Part shown: positions 38,248 through 46,931 of the stretch, one piece after another | How the letters are laid out: each line of letters opens with the position of its first letter | Numbering within the stretch: position 1 is the stretch's first letter | From: Prado023 sp963798745 | GTDB taxonomy: Bacteria > Actinomycetota > Actinomycetes > S36-B12 > CAIYMF01 | DNA: 64,000 nt | NCBI GenBank assembly: GCA_963798745.1 | Contig: CAWCUF010000007.1 | Span: forward strand, 434,001 to 498,000 | Direction: 5' to 3' | Program-made: the position numbers and the translations under genes | The notes under the pieces: generated by a model | Database searches by the model: none | Seen by the model: the letters and a program-made list of their open reading frames with translations, nothing else | What the model was told of the DNA's origin: nothing

Positions 38248-39170
38248 GCGCCGCACCCTCCACCCACCTGGCCAGGCCGCCGGTGGCCGACCTGTGGCTG
38301 CTGGGCGTGGCTGTGCTGGCGATCTCCACCTCGGGTCCGCTGATCGCGGCGTGCACCGCCCCGGCGCTGGCGATCGCGTTCTGGCGCTCGGCGCTCGGGT
38401 CGGGCGCGACCGCGGGGTTGGTCGCGTGGCGCCACCGTGCCGAGGTGCGCGCCCTCACGGGGGCGCAGTGGCGGCTCATGGCGTGGGCCGGAGTCCTGCT
38501 CGGGGCGCACTTCGCGACCTGGGTGCCCAGCCTGCGCTTCACCACCGTGGCGTCCTCCACGGCGCTGGTTGCCACGCAGCCGGTTTGGGCCGCGCTGATC
38601 GCCCGGCGTCGGGGCGTACTGATCCCGCGCGCCGCCTGGGTGGGCATCATCGTGTCGCTGGCCGGGGTCCTGGTGCTGACCGGGGTCGACTTCGCGCTGA
38701 CCCCGAGGGCGTTGATCGGCGACGCGCTGGCCCTGGCCGGGGCGGTGCTCGCCGCGCTGTACGTCACCGTGGGCGAGCAGGTGCGCGCCAGCACGTCGAA
38801 CCCGACCTACACGGCCATCTGCTACGCGGGGGCAGCCGTGAGCCTGCTCGGGCTGATCGCCGTGCTTCGGGTGCCGCTGATCGGATTCTCCGCCCGGGAC
38901 TGGGCCCTGATCCTCGCGATCACCCTCGGTGCGCAACTGCTCGGGCACTCGGTGGTGAACCGGGTGCTGGCCACGACCTCGGCGACGGTGGTGTCCCTGG
39001 CGATCCTGTTCGAGATGCCCGGCTCCACGCTGATCGCCGCGGGATGGCTCGGCCAGATCCCGCCCTGGCAGATCATCCCGGCGGTGGTGCTGCTGTTCCT
39101 CGGAATCGCGCTGGTGATCCGGACCACGACCCGCTCCGACGACCCACCCTCCGAGCTGCCCCCGGCCTGA
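38244..39170 (+). CDS. EamA/DMT-family transporter
   Basis: 308 residues from GTG 38244. Ten hydrophobic segments in two EamA repeats; first repeat includes VLAISTSGPLIAACTAPALAIAFWRS and VASSTALVATQPVWAALIARR, second LALAGAVLAALYVTVGEQVR and the C-terminal TSATVVSLAILFEMPGSTLIA. Drug/metabolite exporter family of unknown substrate. Confidence 0.88.
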   Translation: MSAAPSTHLARPPVADLWLLGVAVLAISTSGPLIAACTAPALAIAFWRSALGSGATAGLVAWRHRAEVRALTGAQWRLMAWAGVLLGAHFATWVPSLRFTTVASSTALVATQPVWAALIARRRGVLIPRAAWVGIIVSLAGVLVLTGVDFALTPRALIGDALALAGAVLAALYVTVGEQVRASTSNPTYTAICYAGAAVSLLGLIAVLRVPLIGFSARDWALILAITLGAQLLGHSVVNRVLATTSATVVSLAILFEMPGSTLIAAGWLGQIPPWQIIPAVVLLFLGIALVIRTTTRSDDPPSELPPA

Positions 39171-39240
39171 ACCCGGACTCAGCCAGGACGGCTGACCCGA
39201 GCGCCGCGCCGCCCAGGGTCCGGGCCGACCACCCTGCGGC

Positions 39241-39357
39241 GACCTGCCCCCGACCTGCCCCGCCCGACCTGCCCGACCTGCCCCCGACCTGTCGATCAGA
39301 GCCGACCTGCCCCTCGACCCGCCCCCGACCAGAGCGATCAGAGCCGACCTACCCGAC
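39241..39357. repeat. Irregular CGACCTGCCC repeat tract
   Basis: About nine CGACCTGCCC or CGACC-type words with variable spacing between the converging EamA and citE-like genes. No gene in the tract. Confidence 0.75.
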
Positions 39358-39380
39358 CGGGTCGACCAAACCGCGTGACC

Positions 39381-40247
39381 TCAGGCCTCGAGCGCGGTGA
39401 TCGCCTCGTGGAAGGCCAGCGTGCGCTCAGCCGAGGCCACGTGCAGGTTCTCGATCATCCGACCGTGGTAGGTGACCACGCCCGACCCGCGCCCGGCCTC
39501 CCACGCGGCGAGGATCCCACGCGCGTCCTCGACCGCCTTCTCCGAGGGCGCGAACGCCTCGTTGGCCGGCCCGACCTGACCGGGGTGGATCAGCGTCTTG
39601 CCGTCGAACCCCATCTCGCGGCCCTGCTGGCACTCGGCGGCGAACCCGTCGGCGTTCTTCACATCGTTGTAGACGCCGTCGAGGATGGCCCTGCCCGTGG
39701 CGCGCGCGGCCAGCAGCGCCAGTCCCAGCCCGGTCAGCAGCGGCTGGCGGCCGGGCACGTGCTCGGCGTAGAGCTCCTTGGCCAGGTCGTTGGTACCCAT
39801 CACCAGCACCGACAGCCGATCGGAGGCCGACGCGATCTCAGCCGCCCGCAGCATCGCGATCGGGGTCTCCACCATCGCCCACAGGGTCGTGTGCTCCGGG
39901 GCGCCGTGGGCCTCCATCGCGGCCACCAGCGTCCGGACGGCCTCGGCGGAGTCCACCTTCGGCACCACGATCGCGTCCGGCCCGGCGGCGCACGCGGCAG
40001 CCATGTCGTCGGCGTGCCACTGGGTGTCGGCACCGTTGATCCGGATGGTCAGCTCACGCCGGCCGTACTCCCCGGACGCCGCAGCGGCGCACGCCGCGTC
40101 GCGCGCGGCCGGCTTCGCGTCCGGCGCCACGGCGTCCTCGAGGTCGAGGATCAGCCCGTCGCAGGCGATCGTCTTGGCCTTCTCCAGGGCGCGCTCGTTC
40201 GACGAGGGCATGTAGAGCACCGAGCGGCGCGGTCGCAGCGTGGTCAT
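39381..40247 (-). CDS. CitE-like HpcH/HpaI aldolase family protein
   Basis: 288 residues. RSVLYMPSSNERALEKAKTI is the phosphate-loop start of CitE-like lyases; ILDLEDAV holds the catalytic-site Asp/Glu, VVPKVDS and MVETPIAMLRA give the metal-binding Glu, and VLVMGTNDLAKEL and IHPGQV complete the barrel. Such proteins cleave citramalyl-, malyl- or citryl-CoA, or hydrolyse malyl-CoA. ATG overlaps the stop of the upstream malyl-CoA-lyase-like gene. Confidence 0.85.
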   Translation of the reverse strand: MTTLRPRRSVLYMPSSNERALEKAKTIACDGLILDLEDAVAPDAKPAARDAACAAAASGEYGRRELTIRINGADTQWHADDMAAACAAGPDAIVVPKVDSAEAVRTLVAAMEAHGAPEHTTLWAMVETPIAMLRAAEIASASDRLSVLVMGTNDLAKELYAEHVPGRQPLLTGLGLALLAARATGRAILDGVYNDVKNADGFAAECQQGREMGFDGKTLIHPGQVGPANEAFAPSEKAVEDARGILAAWEAGRGSGVVTYHGRMIENLHVASAERTLAFHEAITALEA

Positions 40248-41317
40248 GCCGGCACCTCGATCGCGTCGTAGGCAGCGCGCAGCTCGGGGTCGATCTCGGC
40301 CAGCTGCTCGGCCAGGGCGACCATGACCAGGCACTGCTTGAGCGAGGCGTCGTCCTCCATCTTGCCGTCGAGCATGACCGCGCCGGTGCCGTCGCCCATC
40401 GCGGCCACCACCCGCTTGGCGTGCGTGATGTCGGCCACGCTCGGGGCGAACACCCGGTTGGCGATCGCGATCTGCTTGGGGTGCAGGGTCCACGTGCCCA
40501 CGCAGCCGAGCAGGAAAGCGTTGCGGAACTGGTCCTCGCAGGCCACCACGTCGGCGATGTCGCCGAACGGACCGTAGTAGGGGTAGATGCCGTGCGTGGC
40601 GCACGCGTCGACCATGCGCGCGATCGTGTAGTGCCACAGGTCCTGCTGGAAGATCGTGCGCGGCGCCTCGATCGCACCGTCCACCGGATCGGCGCGGACC
40701 AGGTAGCCCGGGTGCCCGCCGCCCACGCGCGTGGTCTTCATCCGGCGGTCCGCGGCGAGGTCGGCCGGGCCCAGGGACAGTCCCTGCATGCGCGGGGACG
40801 CGCCGCAGATCTCCTCGATGTTCACCACGCCGCGGGCGGTCTCCAGGATCGCGTGGATCAGGATCGGGCGGGTCAGCCCGGCCTTGGCCTCGAGCTGGGC
40901 GAGCAGCCGGTCGACGTAGTGGATGTCCTCGGCCCCCTGCACCTTGGGCACCATGATCACGTCGAGCTTGTGCCCGATGCCCGGCACGAGGGTGGTCAGG
41001 TCATCGAGCACCCAGGGGCTGTCCAGGGCGTTGATCCGGGTCCACAGCTGCGTGGGGCCGAAGTCCGTCTCTTCGGCGATGCGCAGCAGGCCCTCGCGGG
41101 CGGCCACCTTGCGGTCGGCCTTGACGGCGTCCTCGAGGTTGCCCAGCAGCACGTCGACGGTGCCGACCATGCCGGGCACCTTGGCGGCCATCTTCTCGTT
41201 GCTCGGGTCGAAGAAGTGGATCGCGCGCGAGGGCCGCGCGGGGATGTCGGTCAACGGCGTGGGCGCCCCCACGGCCAGGGGGCGGAAGAAGTCCTTGGGG
41301 CTCTTGGTGGCAGACAT
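40244..41317 (-). CDS. L-malyl-CoA/beta-methylmalyl-CoA lyase-like protein
   Basis: 357 residues from ATG 41317. Larger relative of CitE: FFDPSNEKMAAKVPGMVGTV, LGNLEDAVKADRK, IMVPKVQGAEDI, HAILETARGVVNIEEI, SLGPADLAADR and TLHPKQIAIAN. It resembles Mcl1 of the ethylmalonyl-CoA and 3-hydroxypropionate pathways, which splits malyl-CoA into acetyl-CoA and glyoxylate. With the adjacent CitE-like gene it suggests a two-step malyl-CoA/malate conversion, as described for Mcl1 plus the malyl-CoA thioesterase Mcl2 in Rhodobacter. Confidence 0.82.
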   Translation of the reverse strand: MSATKSPKDFFRPLAVGAPTPLTDIPARPSRAIHFFDPSNEKMAAKVPGMVGTVDVLLGNLEDAVKADRKVAAREGLLRIAEETDFGPTQLWTRINALDSPWVLDDLTTLVPGIGHKLDVIMVPKVQGAEDIHYVDRLLAQLEAKAGLTRPILIHAILETARGVVNIEEICGASPRMQGLSLGPADLAADRRMKTTRVGGGHPGYLVRADPVDGAIEAPRTIFQQDLWHYTIARMVDACATHGIYPYYGPFGDIADVVACEDQFRNAFLLGCVGTWTLHPKQIAIANRVFAPSVADITHAKRVVAAMGDGTGAVMLDGKMEDDASLKQCLVMVALAEQLAEIDPELRAAYDAIEVPA

Positions 41318-41369
41318 GCTTCGCACCGTAGCAAGGCGGCGTGTCGAGGCCGCCGCGGGGTCCGGCCGT

Positions 41370-41422
41370 CGTTGGTGTGCACGGAATCGACCTCTCGATC
41401 GTCGATTCCGTGCACACCGACG
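41370..41422. repeat. 53-bp palindromic element, copy 2
   Basis: 22-bp arms with one mismatch and a 9-nt loop; same core GTGCACGGAATCGAC as copy 1. 53 bp upstream of the malyl-CoA-lyase-like gene. Confidence 0.93.
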
Positions 41423-41446
41423 CGGGCGCTGGGGGCCGCGCCCGGC

Positions 41447-42394
41447 TCAGGCGTCGTTCCAGATGTCGTCACCGGGGATCGTCAGCCCGCCCGCGGGTTG
41501 GTCCTGCCAGGCGCGGGGGTCCTCGATCGGCTCCAGGTGGGTGGCGATCACGCTGTCGGGCAGCACCTCTCGGATCCCGGCCTCGACGGCCTCGAGCAGG
41601 TCGTGCCCCTGGGCCACGGTCCACGCACCGGGCACGAGCACGTGGAAGGACACGAACCGCTGCCGTCCCGACTCGCGGGTCTGCACCGCGTGGAAGCGCA
41701 CGTCGGCGCCCTGATGGCGGCGCAGCACCTCGACGATCAGGGCGTTCTCCTCCTCGGGCAGCGAGGCGTCGAGCAGGCCCATCGCCGAGCTGCCGATCAG
41801 CCGCAGGCCGGCGAGCACGATGTTCAGCGCCACCACCAGCGCGATGATCGGGTCGAGGATCAACCAACCGGTGATGCCGACCAGCAGCACGGCCACCAAC
41901 ACGCCCACCGAGGTCCACACATCGGTCATCAGGTGCTTCGCGTCGGCCTTCAGCACGATCGAGCGGTGCCGACGACCCGCGCGCATCAGGAACCCGGCCA
42001 CGGCGAAGTTCAACACCGAGGCGAGCATCGAGATCACCAGGCCGACCCCGAGGGACTCCAGGGGCTGCGGGTCGAACAGCCGTGGGATCGCGGTGACCAT
42101 GATCAGGCCGGCGGCCACCAGGATCATGATGCCCTCTAGCAGGGCGGAGAAGTACTCCGCCTTGCTCAGCCCGAAGTGGTGGCGCTCGTTGCCCGGCTTG
42201 GCTGCCGCCTTGAGCGCCACGAGCGCGACCACGCCGGCGACGATGTTGACCGTGGACTCCAGGGCGTCGGAGAGCAGGCCCACCGAACCGGTCAGCAGAT
42301 AGGCGCCGAACTTGAGCGCGAAGACCACGCTCCCGACGCCGATCGACAGCCAGGCGTACTTGGAGAGGTCCTTGGGCACGTGCACGGCGTACAT
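41447..42394 (-). CDS. Cation diffusion facilitator (CDF) transporter
   Basis: 315 residues from ATG 42394; a GTG at 42385 has a better-spaced GGGAGG, so the first three residues are uncertain. Six spans; metal site in span 2 (SVGLLSDALESTVN, where Asp and Glu replace the HxxxD of zinc CDFs) and span 5 (DAKHLMTDVWTSVG, HxxxD). The cytoplasmic C-terminal domain has RFHAVQTRESGRQRFVSFHV. It exports Zn2+, Fe2+, Co2+ or Mn2+; the altered span-2 motif argues against a pure zinc pump. Confidence 0.9.
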   Translation of the reverse strand: MYAVHVPKDLSKYAWLSIGVGSVVFALKFGAYLLTGSVGLLSDALESTVNIVAGVVALVALKAAAKPGNERHHFGLSKAEYFSALLEGIMILVAAGLIMVTAIPRLFDPQPLESLGVGLVISMLASVLNFAVAGFLMRAGRRHRSIVLKADAKHLMTDVWTSVGVLVAVLLVGITGWLILDPIIALVVALNIVLAGLRLIGSSAMGLLDASLPEEENALIVEVLRRHQGADVRFHAVQTRESGRQRFVSFHVLVPGAWTVAQGHDLLEAVEAGIREVLPDSVIATHLEPIEDPRAWQDQPAGGLTIPGDDIWNDA

Positions 42395-42491
42395 CCTCCC
42401 ATCGCGGGAGGTCACCCGCCCCCAGCGTGCCGGAGCTCGCCCCGCGCGTGCGCCCCGATGCAGACCACCCGCCGTGCGCAGTTGCTGAACT

Positions 42492-42511
42492 CCAGTAGAT
42501 ACTGGCCAGTA
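42492..42511 (+). promoter_or_regulatory. Overlapping palindromes in the acyl-CoA dehydrogenase promoter
   Basis: CCAGTAGATACTGG (6-2-6) overlaps TACTGGCCAGTA, so three half sites alternate at 8-6 bp. Located 28 bp before the ATG of the dehydrogenase and in the gap to the divergent CDF gene. TetR-type fatty-acid regulators bind sites of this kind; the regulator is not adjacent. Confidence 0.6.
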
Positions 42512-42539
42512 ACAAAGCACCGTCGACGATGGAGGCACC

Positions 42540-43745
42540 ATGGCTCGCCTTGCCCAGACCGAGGGCCTGACCGAGGACCAGCGCGAGATCCTGGCCGCGG
42601 TCCGCGACTTCGTGAACAACGAGATCATCCCCCACGCCCAGGAGCTCGAGCACTCCGACACCTACCCCACCGAGATCGTCGAGGGGATGAAGGAGATGGG
42701 GATCTTCGGCCTGATGATCCCCGAGGAGTACGGCGGCCTCGGCGAGTCGCTGTTGACCTACGCGCTGTGCGTCGAGGAGATCGCGCGCGGCTGGATGAGC
42801 GTCAGCGGCATCATCAACACCCACTTCATCGTGACCTACATGATCATGCAGCACGGCACCGACGAGCAGAAGGCCAAGTACCTGCCGCGGCTGGCCACCG
42901 GCGAGATCCGCGGCTCGTTCTCGATGTCCGAGCCGCACTGCGGCTCCGACGTCGCGGCGATCACGTCCAAGGGCACGCCTGACGGGGCCGGGGGCTACAA
43001 GCTCACCGGCCAGAAGATGTGGCTGACCAACGGCGGATCGTCCTCGCTGGTCGCGGTGCTCGTGCGCACCGACGCCGATGCCGCCGAGGGCGCCTCGGTG
43101 TACCGCAAGATGTCGACGTTCCTCATCGAGAAGCCGGCTGGCTTCGGCGAGGTCCTGCCCGGGCTGACCATCCCGGGCAAGATCGACAAGATGGGCTACA
43201 AGGGTGTGGACACCACCGAGCTCATCATGGACGACTTCGCCCTCGGGGCTGACGAGCTGCTCGGCGGGGAGCCCGGCAAGGGCTTCTACCAGATGATGGA
43301 CGGCGTCGAGGTGGGCCGCGTGAATGTGGCCGCGCGGGCGTGCGGACTGTCGGTGCGCGCCTTCGAGCTCGGTGTCGAGTACGCCCAGCAGCGCCACACC
43401 TTCGGCAAGGCGATCGCCGAGCACCAGGCCGTGTCGTTCCGGCTGGCCGACATGGCGGTCAAGGTCGAGGCCGCCCACCAGATGATGGTGCGCGCCGCCC
43501 GCAAGAAGGACTCCGGGCAGCGCAACGACCTGGAGGCGGGCATGGCCAAGTACCTGGCCTCCGAGTACTGCAAGGAGGTCGTCGAGGACTCGTTCCGGAT
43601 CCACGGCGGCTACGGCTACGCCAAGGAGTACGAGATCGAGCGGCTCTACCGCGAGGCGCCCATGTTGCTGATCGGCGAGGGCACCGCGGACATCCAGCGG
43701 ATGATCATCGCCCGCCGGCTGCTCGAGGACTACAAGCTGCGCTGA
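42540..43745 (+). CDS. Acyl-CoA dehydrogenase
   Basis: 401 residues. Full fold: N-terminal helices (REILAAVRDFVNNEIIPHA), FAD/substrate strand SFSMSEPHCGSDVAA and GYKLTGQKMWLTNG, GRVNVAARACGLSVRAFELGVEYAQQRHTFGKAI, and the C-terminal IHGGYGYAKEYEIERLYREA with catalytic-base candidate in IGEGTADIQR. Oxidises acyl-CoA to enoyl-CoA and passes electrons to ETF. Substrate not evident. GGAGG five bases before ATG; hairpin terminator 10 nt after the stop. Confidence 0.94.
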   Translation: MARLAQTEGLTEDQREILAAVRDFVNNEIIPHAQELEHSDTYPTEIVEGMKEMGIFGLMIPEEYGGLGESLLTYALCVEEIARGWMSVSGIINTHFIVTYMIMQHGTDEQKAKYLPRLATGEIRGSFSMSEPHCGSDVAAITSKGTPDGAGGYKLTGQKMWLTNGGSSSLVAVLVRTDADAAEGASVYRKMSTFLIEKPAGFGEVLPGLTIPGKIDKMGYKGVDTTELIMDDFALGADELLGGEPGKGFYQMMDGVEVGRVNVAARACGLSVRAFELGVEYAQQRHTFGKAIAEHQAVSFRLADMAVKVEAAHQMMVRAARKKDSGQRNDLEAGMAKYLASEYCKEVVEDSFRIHGGYGYAKEYEIERLYREAPMLLIGEGTADIQRMIIARRLLEDYKLR

Positions 43746-43754
43746 GCGCGAGTC

Positions 43755-43782
43755 GGTGCCCGCCGGATGCCCGGCGGGCACC
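43755..43782 (+). terminator. Terminator hairpin of acyl-CoA dehydrogenase gene
   Basis: Perfect 12-bp arms GGTGCCCGCCGG and CCGGCGGGCACC with a 4-nt loop, 10 nt after the stop; no clear U-tract. Confidence 0.75.
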
Positions 43783-43969
43783 TGGCGTTCTCGGTCGCGT
43801 TGCGCGGCGCGCAGCAATCCGGGCGGGGCGCGGCGGCCGCCGCGGTCGGTCATCGCACCGACTTCCCGACCCGCTCTGAGCACGATCGGATGCAAGATCA
43901 GTGCGCCTAGGGCATCATTCGCAGCGACGGCGCCCGACGGCGGCCACACGCAGGAGGGGGCGCACCCGG

Positions 43970-45070
43970 ATGACGGCGGTGCTCGACGTGATCCACGGCG
44001 ACGAGGAACTCAGCCTCGACGAGGCGCTGCTCAGCCAGGCCGAGAACTGCCGGGCGTTGGGCTCGCCGCTGTCCGGCGACGTGCTCGACGCCCTGCGCGC
44101 GGCCGGCCGGGCCGACGGGCCGCTGGCGCTCATGCTGGCCGGGCACCAGGTCGTGCGCGGTGGTGACCTGATCGGGCTGCGTCTGCTGGCCGCCGCCCAC
44201 CGGCTCGTGCTCTCGCGGCGGTCCCCCGGGCTCGGGATCTACTTCCCGACCGTGGGTGGCACGGCGCCCAGCGACGACGCAGCCCGGGCCGGGCTCGGCA
44301 AGGCAGTCGTCGACGCGTTCCTGGCCCATGCCCAGGTCGTGCGCACCTGCCTGGGCCGGATCCCGCAGACCAACGAGACCGGGCGCGCCCAGCCGCTGCG
44401 GGGTGCGTTGGCGCGGGTGGTCGCGGCGCACGGCCAGCCGATCCGCCTGCACGAGCTGGCTGCGTCGGCGGGGTTGAACCTGCGCGCTGACGTGATGCCG
44501 TGGGCGCATGTGCCGATGAGCACCCCGGTGACGATCGTGGAGCGGGCCGGCTGTGACCTGCGACCGCTGGACGCCGGGGTGGCCGAGGACCGGTTGACCC
44601 TGGCGTCCTACATCTGGGGCGATGACCTCGCCCGGTTCGAGCGGCTTCGCTCTGCGTTCGCCCTGGCCCATCGGGTGCCCGCGCGGGTGCAGACGATGGG
44701 CGCCACGGAGTACGTGGTCGCCCTGTCGCATGCCGATCCGGTGCCCGGCCAGACCCTGGTGATCTGGCACTCGGCGACCTGGTTCTACCTGGACCGCGCG
44801 TCGCGGGTCGAGCTGCGGACGGCGATCCGGCGGCTGGCCGCGCGGGCGACTTCGACCAACCCGCTGGTGCACGTCTCCTGGGAGTGGAAGCGCGACGCGC
44901 CGGACCCCGCCCGCTCGTACGCGCTGGTGGGTCGCTCGTGGCCGGCGGCAGGGGCGTGGGCGCCGTGGCGCCCGGGGGCAGCCGTGCAGCTGGGCTCCGG
45001 GCCGGCGCATGGGATGCCCGTGCGGTGGGCCGAGCCCAAGCCGCTGTCCAGTGATCCGCTGGAGTACTGA
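43970..45070 (+). CDS. DUF2332 family protein
   Basis: 366 residues from ATG 43970 with AGGAGG 12-18 bases upstream. Conserved blocks of the family: QAENCRALGSPLSGDVLDAL, PTNETGR-like QTNETGRAQPLRGAL, HELAASAGLNLRAD, RAGCDLRPLDAGVAEDRLTL, PVPGQTLVIWHSATWFYLD and VSWEWKRD. The family has a methyltransferase-like core but no known reaction. Confidence 0.88.
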   Translation: MTAVLDVIHGDEELSLDEALLSQAENCRALGSPLSGDVLDALRAAGRADGPLALMLAGHQVVRGGDLIGLRLLAAAHRLVLSRRSPGLGIYFPTVGGTAPSDDAARAGLGKAVVDAFLAHAQVVRTCLGRIPQTNETGRAQPLRGALARVVAAHGQPIRLHELAASAGLNLRADVMPWAHVPMSTPVTIVERAGCDLRPLDAGVAEDRLTLASYIWGDDLARFERLRSAFALAHRVPARVQTMGATEYVVALSHADPVPGQTLVIWHSATWFYLDRASRVELRTAIRRLAARATSTNPLVHVSWEWKRDAPDPARSYALVGRSWPAAGAWAPWRPGAAVQLGSGPAHGMPVRWAEPKPLSSDPLEY

Positions 45071-45321
45071 GCGTCCGACTGGGTGGGGGCGCGCCGGGTG
45101 GGAGCTGCGCGAGCCGCGGCGCACAGTTGGGCCCGGGGCGGACAGCCCTGTGACCGACGCGATGCGCATCTGAGTGGCCGCCGGCCAGGGCACGACGCGC
45201 GCCCGAGGCCTGGGCCAGGCGGGGGGCCACCCGTGTGACCGCGCGATGCGCAGCTGCGCGTGCCGGCCGGCGAGGGGACGACTGCGCGCGTGCCCTGCGG
45301 ATCGGCGGCCCTCGGGGTTGG

Positions 45322-45852
45322 TCAGCTCGCGGGAGCCTTGGCCCTGGCCTTGCGACCGCGTCCGGTCGGCGCCTCGGCCTGGGCGGTGGGTGCCGTGGCC
45401 TGCGCGTCGGGCGTCGTGGCCTGCACATCTCGTGCGGCGGTGTGCGCGTCCTTCGCGTCGGCGTGGTGGCAGTCAGCGCCGGCTGGCATGGGCAGGTCCA
45501 GCCAGACCACCTTGACCGGACCCCGCAGGCGCCACCCCCACCGCGCGGAGAGCTTCTCGACGATCTCCATCCCGCGGCCACCCTCGTCCTCGGCGTGCGC
45601 CTGGCGCGGCAGGGGTGTCGAGTCGGCCGCGAAGTCGCCGACCTCGAGGCGCAGATACCCGTCGCGGACGTAGGCGCGCACGTCGATCGGCCCGTTGGCG
45701 TGCTTGACGGCGTTGGTCACGAGCTCGGAGGCCAGCAGTTGGGCGTCGTCGGTGATGTGCGCCAGTTGGGCCTTCGTCAGGAAGCGGTCGATCGCTCGAC
45801 GGGCTTCGCGCGGGGCCCGCACGGTGTTCTGGAGTATTTCGTGCAGCGCCAT
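45322..45852 (-). CDS. RsbW/anti-sigma-like ATP-binding protein
   Basis: 176 residues from ATG 45852. GHKL ATPase/kinase fold: N box ASELVTNAVKHANG, G1 box DEGGRGMEIVEKLSARWGW. It lacks a sensor region and is followed by a low-complexity Ala/Thr/Pro tail (about 45 residues) ending in basic residues. Such single-domain proteins in actinomycetes phosphorylate anti-anti-sigma factors or are regulators of development; partner not adjacent. Confidence 0.85.
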   Translation of the reverse strand: MALHEILQNTVRAPREARRAIDRFLTKAQLAHITDDAQLLASELVTNAVKHANGPIDVRAYVRDGYLRLEVGDFAADSTPLPRQAHAEDEGGRGMEIVEKLSARWGWRLRGPVKVVWLDLPMPAGADCHHADAKDAHTAARDVQATTPDAQATAPTAQAEAPTGRGRKARAKAPAS

Positions 45853-45938
45853 GCGCCCGGCATACCCCTTTCTGCGAGGTTTCACACCCAGTGTGGCCGA
45901 CGACTTGGGTGTGTCGAGTGGCTGCGGGCCCGCGGGCT

Positions 45939-45991
45939 CGTTGCTGTGCACGGAATCGACGTCTCAGTTGTCGATTCCGTGCACGTCAACG
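45939..45991. repeat. 53-bp palindromic element, copy 3
   Basis: 22-bp arms with a few mismatches around a 9-nt loop; core GTGCACGGAATCGAC conserved. The right arm supplies the stop codon of the hydrolase gene (45986-45988). It lies 86 bp upstream of the RsbW-like gene. Confidence 0.9.
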
Positions 45992-46885
45992 AGCGGGAAC
46001 GGCATCCGCGGAGGGTGACCCGACGCTGCCCAGGATCTGGTCGAGCAGGGCCGCCGTGCCGTGCGGGTCCTCGGTGTTCGGGTTGTGGCCCCGTCCGGGG
46101 ATCTCGCGCCAGGGCACGCCGAGGCGGGCGGCCATCCGCTGCTGCCAGGCAGGGGGCCAGGCGTCGTCCAGGGCGCCGGTGACGACGGTGACGGGGAGCC
46201 CGGTACGGGCCAGGGCGGCCGCGGTCGCCTCGGTCTGGTCCGGGGCGCTCATCAGGATGTCGCTGTAGTCGGCCAGCGCGATCGGGTCGTTGGCGATGAA
46301 TCTGCGGGCGCAGAACTCCGCGACCTCCGCGCTGGGCGGGTCCCAACCACCAGCACGGTCCAGGACCTCCTTGTGCGCCCAGATCTGCTCCATCGGGGCG
46401 ACGGCCAGCATGGCCTGCAGCCCCACCAGGGGGGCGTGACTGCCCGCGGGCAGGGCGCCGGGGCCGGAGCAGATCGGGGTCCAGGAGGCCAGCCGCTGCG
46501 GCTGCGCCAGGACGAGTTCGCGGGTCACCAGCCCGCCCATCGAGTGCCCCACGAGGTGCACGCGGCGATCCGGGGCGAACCAGTCCAGGACCTCGGCGAC
46601 CACCGCGGCCAGCGCGGGCAGCGTGTTGCTGCCCCGCGGCCCGAGGCCGGGGAAGCCGCCCTGACCGGGCAGGTCCATCGCCGCCACGCGCCAACCGAGC
46701 TCGGCCAGCGGCTCCAGCATCGCGAGGAAGTCCTCCTTCGAGCCGGTGAACCCCGGGACGAGCAGGACATCTGCCGCTTTGGCCCCAGACGTTCGGGGCT
46801 CGGCGATCAGGACCGGGGCCGGCGCGTCGGGCGGCGCCAGAACCGCCACGCCGTCGGGCATGGCGATGAAGGGAGGGGTGCTCAT
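45986..46885 (-). CDS. Alpha/beta hydrolase
   Basis: 299 residues from ATG 46885. Oxyanion region LLVPGFTGSKEDF, nucleophile GHSMGGL, acid in VTGALDDAWPP and His in IPGRGHNPN. Cap domain between about residues 140 and 210. Substrate unknown. Divergent from parA with 46 nt between. Its last codons lie inside palindrome copy 3. Confidence 0.9.
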   Translation of the reverse strand: MSTPPFIAMPDGVAVLAPPDAPAPVLIAEPRTSGAKAADVLLVPGFTGSKEDFLAMLEPLAELGWRVAAMDLPGQGGFPGLGPRGSNTLPALAAVVAEVLDWFAPDRRVHLVGHSMGGLVTRELVLAQPQRLASWTPICSGPGALPAGSHAPLVGLQAMLAVAPMEQIWAHKEVLDRAGGWDPPSAEVAEFCARRFIANDPIALADYSDILMSAPDQTEATAAALARTGLPVTVVTGALDDAWPPAWQQRMAARLGVPWREIPGRGHNPNTEDPHGTAALLDQILGSVGSPSADAVPAR

Positions 46886-46931
46886 GACGTGCACAATAAG
46901 GGCAAGCAACCTAGCGAGTCAGGGACCGGGA

